A stretch of 37,978 nt of DNA, from NCBI GenBank assembly GCA_016293005.1, contig JAEDFA010000010.1:1-37978 (forward strand), written 5' to 3'. The notes below the pieces were generated by a model that saw nothing but the letters and a program-made list of their open reading frames with translations, did no database searches and was not told the origin of the DNA. Of this stretch, positions 31,307 to 37,978 are shown piece by piece. The translations under genes were made by a program, and so were the position numbers. The DNA is from Treponema sp. (GTDB lineage: Bacteria > Spirochaetota > Spirochaetia > Treponematales > Treponemataceae). Numbering within the stretch: position 1 is the first letter of the stretch; the number at the start of each line of letters is the position of its first letter.

Positions 31307-32623
31307 ATGATAAAAGAAAATTATACAACACAAATGGATGCTGCAAAAAAAGGAATAATTACAAAAGAACTTAAGACTGTTGCACAAAAAGAACATTTTG
31401 AAATTCCAGAATTAATGGAATTAGTAAAAGAAGGAAAAGTCTGCATTCCGGCAAACAAAAAACACACTTCTTTAAATCCTGAAGGCATCGGAAGCATGCT
31501 TAGAACAAAAATCAATGTAAATCTTGGAATAAGCCGCGATGCAAAAGATTACGACCTTGAAATGCAGAAAGTCCAAAACGCAGTTTCACTTGGAGCGGAA
31601 GCAATAATGGATCTTTCAAGTCACGGAAACACTCAGCCTTTCAGAAGAAAACTGACTTCAGAATGTCCGTGCATGGTTGGAACAGTTCCGGTTTACGACA
31701 GCGTAATTCACTACCAGAGGGATTTAGAAACTCTTACTGCAAAAGATTTCATCGATGTTGTAAGACTTCACGCAGAGGACGGAGTAGATTTTGTTACGAT
31801 TCATGCAGGTCTTACAAGAAAAACAATCGACCAGATTAAAAACCACGGAAGAAAAATGAATATTGTAAGCCGGGGCGGTTCCCTGATTTTTGCATGGATG
31901 ACTATGACAGGAAATGAAAATCCTTTCTACGAACATTTTGACGAAATTCTTGATATCTGCGAACAATATGATGTTACAATTTCTTTAGGAGACGCTTTAA
32001 GACCGGGATGCATTTCGGATGCAGGAGATGTCTGCCAGATTGAAGAACTTGTCCGTCTTGGAGAACTTACAAAACGCGCATGGAAGCACAATGTTCAGGT
32101 AATGGTAGAAGGACCAGGTCATGTTCCTCTTAACCAAATTGAGGCAAATATGAAAATTCAGAACACAATCTGCATGGGTGCACCTTTTTATGTGTTAGGA
32201 CCGCTTGTTACTGATATCGCGCCAGGTTATGACCATATTACAAGTGCAATCGGTGGAGCAGTTGCCGCAATGAACGGAGCGGCATTTTTATGCTATGTAA
32301 CGCCTGCAGAACACCTTGCACTTCCGAATGTTGAAGATGTAAAACAGGGAATCATTGCATCAAAAATTGCAGCCCACGCTGCCGACATCGCAAAAGGAAT
32401 TTACGGAGCAAAAGCAATGGATGATAAAATGGCTGAAGCAAGACGGAAATTAGACTGGGAAAAACAGTTTGAATGCGCTTTAGACCCAAAAACTGCACGA
32501 AACATCCGTGAAACCAGACTTCCTGAAGATGACCACAGCGATACCTGTTCAATGTGCGGAAAATTCTGTGCCGTAAGAAGCATGAACAAAGCCTTGAACG
32601 GAGAAAAAATCGACATTCTTTAA
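31307..32623 (+). CDS. thiC: Phosphomethylpyrimidine synthase ThiC, short form
   Basis: Radical-SAM enzyme turning aminoimidazole ribotide into HMP phosphate. 438 residues, the short form lacking the N-terminal domain of the E. coli type. Motifs: SRDAKDYDLEMQKVQ, IMDLSSHGN, GTVPVYDSV, IVSRGGSLIFAWM, SLGDALRPGCISDA, VMVEGPGHVPLNQIE and the C-terminal cluster site CSMCGKFCAVRSM. The cluster spacing here is Cx2Cx3C, one shorter than the Cx2Cx4C of the long form. GGAGG stands 4 bases before the ATG. Last gene of the operon. No hairpin terminator is clear downstream; the next gene has its own promoter. Confidence 0.96.
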   Translation: MIKENYTTQMDAAKKGIITKELKTVAQKEHFEIPELMELVKEGKVCIPANKKHTSLNPEGIGSMLRTKINVNLGISRDAKDYDLEMQKVQNAVSLGAEAIMDLSSHGNTQPFRRKLTSECPCMVGTVPVYDSVIHYQRDLETLTAKDFIDVVRLHAEDGVDFVTIHAGLTRKTIDQIKNHGRKMNIVSRGGSLIFAWMTMTGNENPFYEHFDEILDICEQYDVTISLGDALRPGCISDAGDVCQIEELVRLGELTKRAWKHNVQVMVEGPGHVPLNQIEANMKIQNTICMGAPFYVLGPLVTDIAPGYDHITSAIGGAVAAMNGAAFLCYVTPAEHLALPNVEDVKQGIIASKIAAHAADIAKGIYGAKAMDDKMAEARRKLDWEKQFECALDPKTARNIRETRLPEDDHSDTCSMCGKFCAVRSMNKALNGEKIDIL

Positions 32624-32667
32624 AACAGTTAAAACTTAATTTTTAATGTTCCTTTATAAAGTATTTA

Positions 32668-32696
32668 TTGTCGAAAAATAATAAATTCACTATAAT
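32668..32696 (+). promoter_or_regulatory. Promoter of the antiporter gene
   Basis: TTGTCG (32668-32673), 17-bp spacer, TATAAT (32691-32696); start near 32703, giving a 27-base leader with AGAAGGA before the ATG at 32730. Confidence 0.65.
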
Positions 32697-32729
32697 CGTT
32701 AGAAATTTTAATAGACAGAAGGATTTTTT

Positions 32730-33977
32730 ATGGAACCTACAAACACGGAAATCGCCTTACATATTCTGCTTTCCGTCGGAATAATCGTCATTTCTGCAAA
32801 ATTTTTAGGAACATTTTTCAAAAAATTCGGGATTCCGCAGGTTGCAGGTCAAATATGCGCAGGTCTTCTTTTACGGTTTCTCCCAATCTTCAGCAATTTC
32901 GGGCACGAAAATCCAGGAAGTCTATACGGCGAAACAAATCAGTTCATAAATTTTATGTCTGAAATCGGCGTAGTTCTCATAATGTTCAGTGCAGGTCTTG
33001 GAACAAATTTAAAATCGCTTATAAAATCAGGAATAAAATCAACGGCAATCGCCTTTTTCGGAGTAATTATTCCACTAATTCTTGGAACATTAATGGCTTT
33101 ATGCTTCTGGGGCTTTGACGGAATAACACTGGAAGACCCGTCAAAATTTTTTAAAGCGATGTTCATCGGAACAATTCTCACGGCAACTTCAGTAAGCATT
33201 TCTGCCGCAACATTAAAAGAACTTGGAAAAATAAAAACAGAAATCGCTCAGACAATCATCAGTGCCGCCATAATCGATGATGTAATCGGAATAATCGCAC
33301 TTACAATAGTTGTAGGACTCAGCACAGGTTCAGGCGGAATAATCGAAATTTTTATAAAAACAATACTTTTCTTCGTTTTTGCAATTCTTCTAGGATTTTT
33401 AATCTATAAATTCTTTAAATGGTACGACAACCGTCATCCCCATTCACGCCGAATGCCTATTTATGCACTAGGAATTGCACTGATTTACGCCTATATCGCA
33501 GAAAAATTCTTCGGGATTGCAGATATCACAGGAGCCTACATTGCTGGAGTCGTATTCTGCAACCTTTCAGATGCGTCTTACATGGAATCAAAAATCGATG
33601 TCAACTCGTATATGTTTTTCAGCCCGATTTTCTTTGCAAGCATAGGACTAAAGACTGACCTTTCTCAGCTTAATTTACAAATGTTATGGTTTGCCATCGC
33701 TTTTGTGCTGGTCGGCTGCATTTCAAAATTAATCGGTTGCGCAGGCATTTCAAAACTCATGAAATACTCATGGAAAGAATCTTACCAGATTGGACTTGGA
33801 ATGATGGTTCGCGGAGAAGTTGCCCTAATCGTCGCACAAAAAGGACTTTCAGTGGGAATGGTTGATTCAAAATATTTTACGCCGGTAATTCTTCTTATAA
33901 TCGTAAGTTCAATGCTGGTTCCTATTCTAATGAAAAAAGCATTCAAAGAAAAAGAAAGCCCTACTGCAATCGTTTAA
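32730..33977 (+). CDS. Cation:proton antiporter, CPA2 family
   Basis: A 415-residue integral membrane protein with about 12-13 segments. Family marks: KKFGIPQVAGQICAGLLL, EIGVVLIMFSAGLGTNL, TATSVSISAATLKELGK and AAIIDDVIGIIALTIV, whose paired Asp is the ion site of NapA/KefB-type exchangers; the late segment GMMVRGEVALIVAQKGL also fits. It probably exchanges Na+ or K+ for protons. It lacks the C-terminal RCK/TrkA-N domain of KefB. It ends at a hairpin shared with the convergent parE. Confidence 0.9.
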   Translation: MEPTNTEIALHILLSVGIIVISAKFLGTFFKKFGIPQVAGQICAGLLLRFLPIFSNFGHENPGSLYGETNQFINFMSEIGVVLIMFSAGLGTNLKSLIKSGIKSTAIAFFGVIIPLILGTLMALCFWGFDGITLEDPSKFFKAMFIGTILTATSVSISAATLKELGKIKTEIAQTIISAAIIDDVIGIIALTIVVGLSTGSGGIIEIFIKTILFFVFAILLGFLIYKFFKWYDNRHPHSRRMPIYALGIALIYAYIAEKFFGIADITGAYIAGVVFCNLSDASYMESKIDVNSYMFFSPIFFASIGLKTDLSQLNLQMLWFAIAFVLVGCISKLIGCAGISKLMKYSWKESYQIGLGMMVRGEVALIVAQKGLSVGMVDSKYFTPVILLIIVSSMLVPILMKKAFKEKESPTAIV

Positions 33978-33982
33978 AACAC

Positions 33983-34020
33983 TTAAGTTAACTCTAAATA
34001 CAGTTTTAAAGTTAACTTAA
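33983..34020. terminator. Hairpin between convergent genes, probable bidirectional terminator
   Basis: TTAAGTTAACT (33983-33993) and AGTTAACTTAA (34010-34020) form a perfect 11-bp stem with a 16-base loop. It fills the 52-base gap between the antiporter and parE. T-runs after the stem are short, so it may be a weak terminator. Confidence 0.6.
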
Positions 34021-34029
34021 AATTACAGT

Positions 34030-35982
34030 TTACGCATCGATTTCTGTTGCAAGGTGGTGAACAATAAAATCGCGCCTTTCCTGAGTGTTTTTTCCCATGT
34101 AGAATTCCAAAACTTCCGGAACATTTTTTAAACTCTGAATACTCACAGGCGTTAAATGAATTCCAACATCTTCACTTTCACCTTCTTTTCTTGGATGAAT
34201 AAACTGATGAAATTCTTCCGGGCTGATTTCTCCAAGACCTTTAAATCGTGTAGTTTCACAGCCTTTTCCTAATTCTTTCTGCGCCTTATCTCGACTTTCT
34301 TCTGAATAGCAGTAAACTGTCTTAGTTTTTGTGCGCACACGAAATAAAGGTGTTTCAAGAATATAAACATGACCTGTTAAAACAAGTTCTTCAAAAAATA
34401 AAAGAAGATAAGTTAATACTAAATTTCTGATGTGAAAACCGTCGTTATCGGCATCGGTTGCAATTACAACTTTATTGTAACGAAGATTTTCAACATCTTT
34501 CTGAACTCCAAGCGCAAGCGTAAGATTTTTTAATTCTTCATTTTCAAAAAGAGCAGTTTTCTTTCTGCCGAACATATTTTCAGGTTTTCCGCGCAAACTG
34601 AATATAGCCTGAGTTTCAGTATTTCTTGCAAAAACCATAGGCCCTGTTGCAGAATCTCCTTCCGTGATGAAAATCATTGAATCTGCGCCCTTTTTCCCAT
34701 CCTGAAGATGATAAATGCAGTCTTTTAATTTATTAATTTTAAGTGAAACTGATTTTTCTGCCTCACGAATCTGCTTGCTAGTTACATTATTGATTTCATC
34801 GCGCGCTTTTTGGTTGCGGATAATTTTGTCTTCAAGAACAGAAGAAATGTCAGGATTATGCCTAAGCCAGTCGTCAATTACAGCCTGAGTTTCTTTTATA
34901 ATTGGACTTCGGATTTCGACATTTCCAAGTTTATTTTTAGTCTGACTTGTAAACATAGGATTATCAAGCCCGATTTTCAAGACAACAATCAAACCGCCGG
35001 TTACATCTTTTTCATCGTAATTCTTTTTAAAATAATCGTTGATTCCTTTTGTAAAACCATCTAAAAAACTTGTAACATGAGTTCCGCCATCTTCAGTGCT
35101 CTGACCATTTACAAAAGAATAAACAAATTTATCAAGCGACTGAGTATGTGTTAAAACGAATGAAAGATTTTCTCCAGAATACGAAAAAATCGGATACATT
35201 GCTTTTTCTGCACTACCCATCTGGGAAACAAGCAAGTCTGTAAGACCGTTTTCACTTTTATATTCAGTTCCATTGAAGACAATTAAAAGTCCTGGATTTA
35301 AATAAGCGTAATTCCAGAGGCGTTTTTCTATCATCTCAATATTAAAAGAATATTTTCCAAACATCTGAGCATCTGGAACGAATTCAAGATAAGTTCCATT
35401 TTTAACGCCAGGTTTTGCACTCGTCAGTGAAGAAGATTTTTTTACTCCGCGCTCAAACTCGACGACAGCCATTTTTCCGTCACGAATCGAAGCGGCCCTA
35501 AAATACGAAGAAAGCGCATTTGTAGCTTTTATACCGACTCCGTTCATGCCGATTGCCTGTTTAAAAACAGAATTATTATATTTTGCACCTGTATTTACAT
35601 TTGAAACACAGTCTTCAAGTTTTCCAAGCGGAATCCCACGACCGTAATCCCTGATTTTTACACGCCCGTCTTTAATTTCAACATCGATTCTGTCACCATA
35701 ACCTTGTGAAAATTCATCGACAGCGTTATCTATGCCTTCTTTAAAAAGAATGTAAATACCGTCGTTTTCATTTGAACCATCCCCAAGAGAACCAATGTAC
35801 ATTCCGGGTCTAAGCCTGATATGCTCAAGCCCTTCTAAATGAAGAATACTGTCTTCATCATAAGTAACTTCAGTTGAAGAAGTTTCCTTAATTTTACTGT
35901 TTTTTGATTTTGAAACGACTTTTTTTGCAGTTTGCTTTACGCCTTCTGCTTTTTCAAGTAAAGATTTTTTTTCCACACCCAT
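34030..35982 (-). CDS. parE: Type IIA topoisomerase B subunit, ParE-like (topoisomerase IV)
   Basis: ATPase subunit of the enzyme that decatenates daughter chromosomes. 650 residues: GHKL fold (EGIDNAVDEF, DYGRGIPLGKLED, GMNGVGIKATNALS), QTKNKLGNVE with the lysine K-loop, Toprim (FITEGDSATG at the acid, DADNDGFHIRN for Mg2+) and RFKGLGEISPEEF. At 650 residues it lacks the insert of the long GyrB forms, and the sequence flavour is that of ParE. The first 40 residues are a Lys-rich extension. The predicted mRNA is leaderless, with TATAAT 6 bases before the ATG. No parC lies beside it, which is unusual. Confidence 0.9.
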   Translation of the reverse strand: MGVEKKSLLEKAEGVKQTAKKVVSKSKNSKIKETSSTEVTYDEDSILHLEGLEHIRLRPGMYIGSLGDGSNENDGIYILFKEGIDNAVDEFSQGYGDRIDVEIKDGRVKIRDYGRGIPLGKLEDCVSNVNTGAKYNNSVFKQAIGMNGVGIKATNALSSYFRAASIRDGKMAVVEFERGVKKSSSLTSAKPGVKNGTYLEFVPDAQMFGKYSFNIEMIEKRLWNYAYLNPGLLIVFNGTEYKSENGLTDLLVSQMGSAEKAMYPIFSYSGENLSFVLTHTQSLDKFVYSFVNGQSTEDGGTHVTSFLDGFTKGINDYFKKNYDEKDVTGGLIVVLKIGLDNPMFTSQTKNKLGNVEIRSPIIKETQAVIDDWLRHNPDISSVLEDKIIRNQKARDEINNVTSKQIREAEKSVSLKINKLKDCIYHLQDGKKGADSMIFITEGDSATGPMVFARNTETQAIFSLRGKPENMFGRKKTALFENEELKNLTLALGVQKDVENLRYNKVVIATDADNDGFHIRNLVLTYLLLFFEELVLTGHVYILETPLFRVRTKTKTVYCYSEESRDKAQKELGKGCETTRFKGLGEISPEEFHQFIHPRKEGESEDVGIHLTPVSIQSLKNVPEVLEFYMGKNTQERRDFIVHHLATEIDA

Positions 35983-35988
35983 GCTTAA

Positions 35989-36017
35989 ATTATACCCCAG
36001 AAATCAAATTTCTTCAA
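35989..36017 (-). promoter_or_regulatory. Promoter giving a leaderless mRNA (parE)
   Basis: Minus strand TTGAAG (36017-36012), 17-bp spacer, perfect TATAAT (35994-35989), then TTAAGC and the ATG at 35982. The -35 overlaps the end of the ORF remnant at 36004-36165. Confidence 0.7.
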
Positions 36018-36165
36018 TAATAATACAAGATGAGTCAAAAAGTGTGCGAAGATGCAGAACTGTACAGTTTTCGGTCAAAGGTTCTTTAAACTGAAAATCC
36101 TTGTTCAGAATAATTGCTTCATTTGTTACTTCAGAAGCCCTTTTTATTATGTTCTGTTTAATTTT
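36004..36165 (-). pseudogene. ORF remnant without a start codon, between the ATPase and parE
   Basis: The minus strand holds 53 open codons ending in TGA at 36006-36004 and bounded upstream by TAA (36168-36166), with no ATG, GTG or good TTG near its head. The translation looks protein-like: SEVTNEAIILNKDFQFKEP, then NCTVLHLRTLFDSSCIIIEEI, with a strand-turn-strand rhythm. I do not recognise the family. It may be the surviving 3' end of a gene broken when the neighbouring ATPase arrived. Chance is possible at this length. Confidence 0.4.
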
Positions 36166-36201
36166 TTATAATTATCAATTACAGAACTAAAAGCCTAAGT
36201 T

Positions 36202-37581
36202 TTACGACATATCTTTTGCAGTCACAAGAATTATGCTTTCACAAGGCTCTAAGTTTTTCTTGAAACCAGATTTGGAAAACACATAATAAGTAATATTTCT
36301 ACCGTTACGGATAAGTTCAGCACGTTTTTTCAAAAGTGCAACAACATCGCTTCCAACTTTCTGAGCCTGCCACTTACATTCACCAACAAGAATGTCATTT
36401 TTAGAAGCAAGAACCACATCAATTTCTTCTTCTTTTTTTTCCTCAGGATTATTTCCCCACCAGCTTCCATATTCTGTATAAAGCGTTTTTATTTTTCCTT
36501 CAGCAATACTTTTTTTCAAATACTGCATGCAAACTTCTTCAAAAATATGTCCAAAATAATCTTCAAGAAAAGGCAGAATTTTAATGTCGTAAGCCTTTTC
36601 ACCCATTCCCATTGCAACAAGACTTTTACATTCCGTTATAAACCTAAAATAAAATTTAAAAAGATTGTCCTTGATTCTGTAAATCACTTTTTTCTTATCA
36701 TTTTCAACAGGGGAAGCTTTTTCTATGATTTCCAATGAAATCAAATTTTTCAAATAAGAAGTTATCCTGTTACTTTGTTCTCCCACAGACAACGCTATTT
36801 CATTCTGCTTGCTTTTTCCGTTAGCCACAGAAGAAATGATTGCATTGTAAAGTGCTGGTTCGCGCAGTTCCTGACTCATAAGATTCTCAGGCTCTTCGCC
36901 TAAATGTCCGCTCAAAGAAAGAAATTCGCTGCAAACTGCATCTTTGAGATTTTTATATCTGGAAAAAATTTCAAGATACAATGGAACCCCACCACAAATT
37001 CCGTATGCATAGAATTTTTCTGTAAAATTCCAGTTAGGAAAAAAATCAAAACTTTCGTAATACGAAAGCGGATGAATTTTAAGTTGTGCAGTTCGTCTTC
37101 CGTAAAGAGGACTTCCATATTCTAAAACTTGTTCTTCCATAAAACTCATAGACGAGCCACATAAAATCAAATAAAGCTGCGTATTACGCCATTGAGTGTC
37201 TATAAATTTTTGAAGAAGCGATGAAATTGATTTCTCACTTTCAGCAAGATACGGATATTCATCAATTACAAGAACAATTCGAGTTTTGCGTGAAACTTCA
37301 GTTATATACGAAAATAAGCTTTCCCAATTCTCAAACGATTTTATAAATTTGGTTCTTTCATCAGGAAACTGTTCTTTTATTGTCTCGGAAAACCCCTGCA
37401 ACAACTCAGAAGAAGTTTGGCGTGCTGCCATGAAGTAGACGCTTTTTTTATCAGAAATAAATTCCTGAATTAAACGCGTTTTTCCAACCCGTCTTCTTCC
37501 GTAAATAACAGGAAACTGAAATCCATTCTGATTATATCGCCTCTCAAGTTCAGCAAGCTCAGCCTTTCTGCCTATGAACAT
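36202..37581 (-). CDS. Archaeal-type ATPase with C-terminal DUF234-like nuclease domain
   Basis: 459 residues. STAND-like ATPase domain: IYGRRRVGKTRL (Walker A, about 25-36), VLVIDEYPYLAES (Walker B, about 102-114), then LCGSSMSFME (sensor). A winged-helix region follows (SKQNEIALSVGEQSNRITSYL). The C-terminal domain has EIDVVLASKNDILVGECKW, a D...ExK pattern of PD-(D/E)XK nucleases, as in DUF234. Such genes are common in spirochaete and archaeal genomes, often in variable regions; their role is unknown, with defence or toxin-like functions proposed. AGGGG lies 7 bases before the ATG, next to a 17-bp inverted repeat. Confidence 0.87.
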   Translation of the reverse strand: MFIGRKAELAELERRYNQNGFQFPVIYGRRRVGKTRLIQEFISDKKSVYFMAARQTSSELLQGFSETIKEQFPDERTKFIKSFENWESLFSYITEVSRKTRIVLVIDEYPYLAESEKSISSLLQKFIDTQWRNTQLYLILCGSSMSFMEEQVLEYGSPLYGRRTAQLKIHPLSYYESFDFFPNWNFTEKFYAYGICGGVPLYLEIFSRYKNLKDAVCSEFLSLSGHLGEEPENLMSQELREPALYNAIISSVANGKSKQNEIALSVGEQSNRITSYLKNLISLEIIEKASPVENDKKKVIYRIKDNLFKFYFRFITECKSLVAMGMGEKAYDIKILPFLEDYFGHIFEEVCMQYLKKSIAEGKIKTLYTEYGSWWGNNPEEKKEEEIDVVLASKNDILVGECKWQAQKVGSDVVALLKKRAELIRNGRNITYYVFSKSGFKKNLEPCESIILVTAKDMS

Positions 37582-37595
37582 AACTATTCCCCTAT

Positions 37596-37646
37596 TTATA
37601 TTTTATCTAATTATGATTCGACTAATTTCAATTAGATAAAATATAA
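37596..37646 (-). repeat. 17-bp perfect inverted repeat before the DUF234-type ATPase
   Basis: TTATATTTTATCTAATT (37596-37612) and its exact complement AATTAGATAAAATATAA (37630-37646), spaced by 17 bases that contain a third CTAATT. It ends 3 bases from the AGGGG ribosome site, so it is either an operator for an autoregulator or a leader hairpin that could hide the site. Confidence 0.7.
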
Positions 37647-37694
37647 CAGATAAGAAGAACACTTGCAACATCTGAATTCTATACAAAGGTCAAA

Positions 37695-37772
37695 ATGTCT
37701 TCCATTTTTCAAGTTTTTCCGCAAGAGCAAAGGAGCAGTGGTGATTTTTTGACGGTTACGCAAGTTCTCTAG
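37695..37772 (+). CDS. Possible 25-residue ORF
   Basis: ATG at 37695, with AAAGG 5 bases upstream, opens MSSIFQVFPQEQRSSGDFLT and a few more residues before TAG at 37770. No hydrophobic or charged pattern suggests a toxin. The opposite strand holds a short frame ending in ALAEKLEKWKTF, so this could instead be a remnant read from the other side. The 335-base gene-free stretch 37582-37916 holds this, the inverted repeat and the direct repeats before the next gene. Confidence 0.2.
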   Translation: MSSIFQVFPQEQRSSGDFLTVTQVL

Positions 37773-37835
37773 GGGAATTTTACCATTTTGTACATTTTAA
37801 ATAATAGTTTAGAGATTTAAAAATCCCACATTTTT

Positions 37836-37897
37836 TTGTAAATATTCTTTGTAAACTCGCTCATTTTTTGGTAACTTTTGCTTGTAAAGTCACTCAT
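37836..37897 (+). repeat. Direct repeats upstream of the ATPase at 37917
   Basis: TTGTAAACTCGCTCAT (37849-37864) recurs 33 bases on as TTGTAAAGTCACTCAT (37882-37897), 14 of 16 identical; a shorter TTGTAAA is at 37836. The second copy contains the predicted -35. A binding site for a regulator is plausible. Confidence 0.5.
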
Positions 37898-37910
37898 GAA
37901 AGTGTAAAAT
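37882..37910 (+). promoter_or_regulatory. Promoter giving a leaderless mRNA (gene at 37917)
   Basis: TTGTAA (37882-37887), 17-bp spacer, TAAAAT (37905-37910), then GTTTGC and the ATG at 37917. No Shine-Dalgarno. Confidence 0.6.
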
Positions 37911-37916
37911 GTTTGC

Positions 37917-37978
37917 ATGGAAGGAACGAAAGTTTATATAAAACGAAAAGCAGACCAGTATCTTGCCGAATGGAAAGC
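37917..37978 (+). CDS. AAA ATPase, probable DUF4143 type, N-terminus (cut by window edge)
   Basis: Twenty codons remain: MEGTKVYIKRKADQYLAEWK. The pattern of a short lead, YIKR, then D-x-YL-x-EWK is what precedes the Walker A motif in ATPases of the AAA_14/DUF4143 type, which are abundant in treponemes. The call rests on this short match only. Confidence 0.55.
   Translation, partial: MEGTKVYIKRKADQYLAEWK

Noticed and set aside
1..37978. CRISPR array, tRNA or rRNA genes, insertion sequence
   Set aside because: I looked for regularly spaced repeats, cloverleaf-type GC-rich segments and transposase motifs and saw none.

Overview
The window reads as chromosome of an AT-rich spirochaete, most likely a Treponema. 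Support comes from a tandem pair of periplasmic-flagella sheath (FlaA) genes, a division cluster ordered mraZ-rsmH-ftsL-murF-ftsW-ftsQ-ftsA-ftsZ-xer, short-form ThiC, and several Treponema-style lipoproteins. The assignment rests on gene content and order; no database was searched.

Left third (1-14.3 kb). A truncated lipoprotein gene is followed by a ten-gene minus-strand division cluster (mraZ at 9774 down to a Nudix gene at 413), mostly joined by overlaps of 1-26 bases. It has one clear promoter (TTGACT-16-TAAAAT) and four 10-bp-spaced MraZ boxes directly downstream. Divergent from it is an uncharacterised nuclease-like gene. Next come two FlaA genes on the minus strand, class II aldolase (fba) on the plus strand with a striking hairpin leader, and an unknown membrane protein.

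Middle (14.3-28 kb). infC-rpmI-rplT runs into a probable zapB-zapA pair and a YaiI/YqxD gene. These meet, tail to tail, a GAF/HD-GYP protein. Then follow an m5C RNA methyltransferase and a NagZ-like GH3 lipoprotein, divergent from a short-chain dehydrogenase, a secreted LPP20-like protein, and nicotinate phosphoribosyltransferase with a GC-rich leader. A minus-strand group lysA / kdgK-eda-ttcA contains a structured element between lysA and kdgK.

Right third (28-38 kb). A TPP riboswitch precedes thiM-thiE-HAD phosphatase-thiD-thiC: pyrimidine made de novo, thiazole salvaged. A CPA2 antiporter follows, then a topoisomerase IV B subunit without parC beside it, an ORF remnant, and two AAA-type ATPases of accessory character (Archaeal-ATPase/DUF234-like, and the start of a probable DUF4143-type), with a 17-bp perfect inverted repeat and direct repeats between them.

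The most unusual pattern I see is promoter architecture. At least five genes (membrane protein at 14264, dehydrogenase at 20579, LPP20-like at 21518, parE at 35982, ATPase at 37917) have a -10 hexamer exactly 6 bases before the ATG and no Shine-Dalgarno; the GH3 gene at 20504 has 7. This predicts a set of leaderless mRNAs next to operons that use strong GGAGG sites. Candidate regulatory RNAs in front of pncB, kdgK and fba are the other leads. I found no tRNA, rRNA, CRISPR array or intact insertion sequence.
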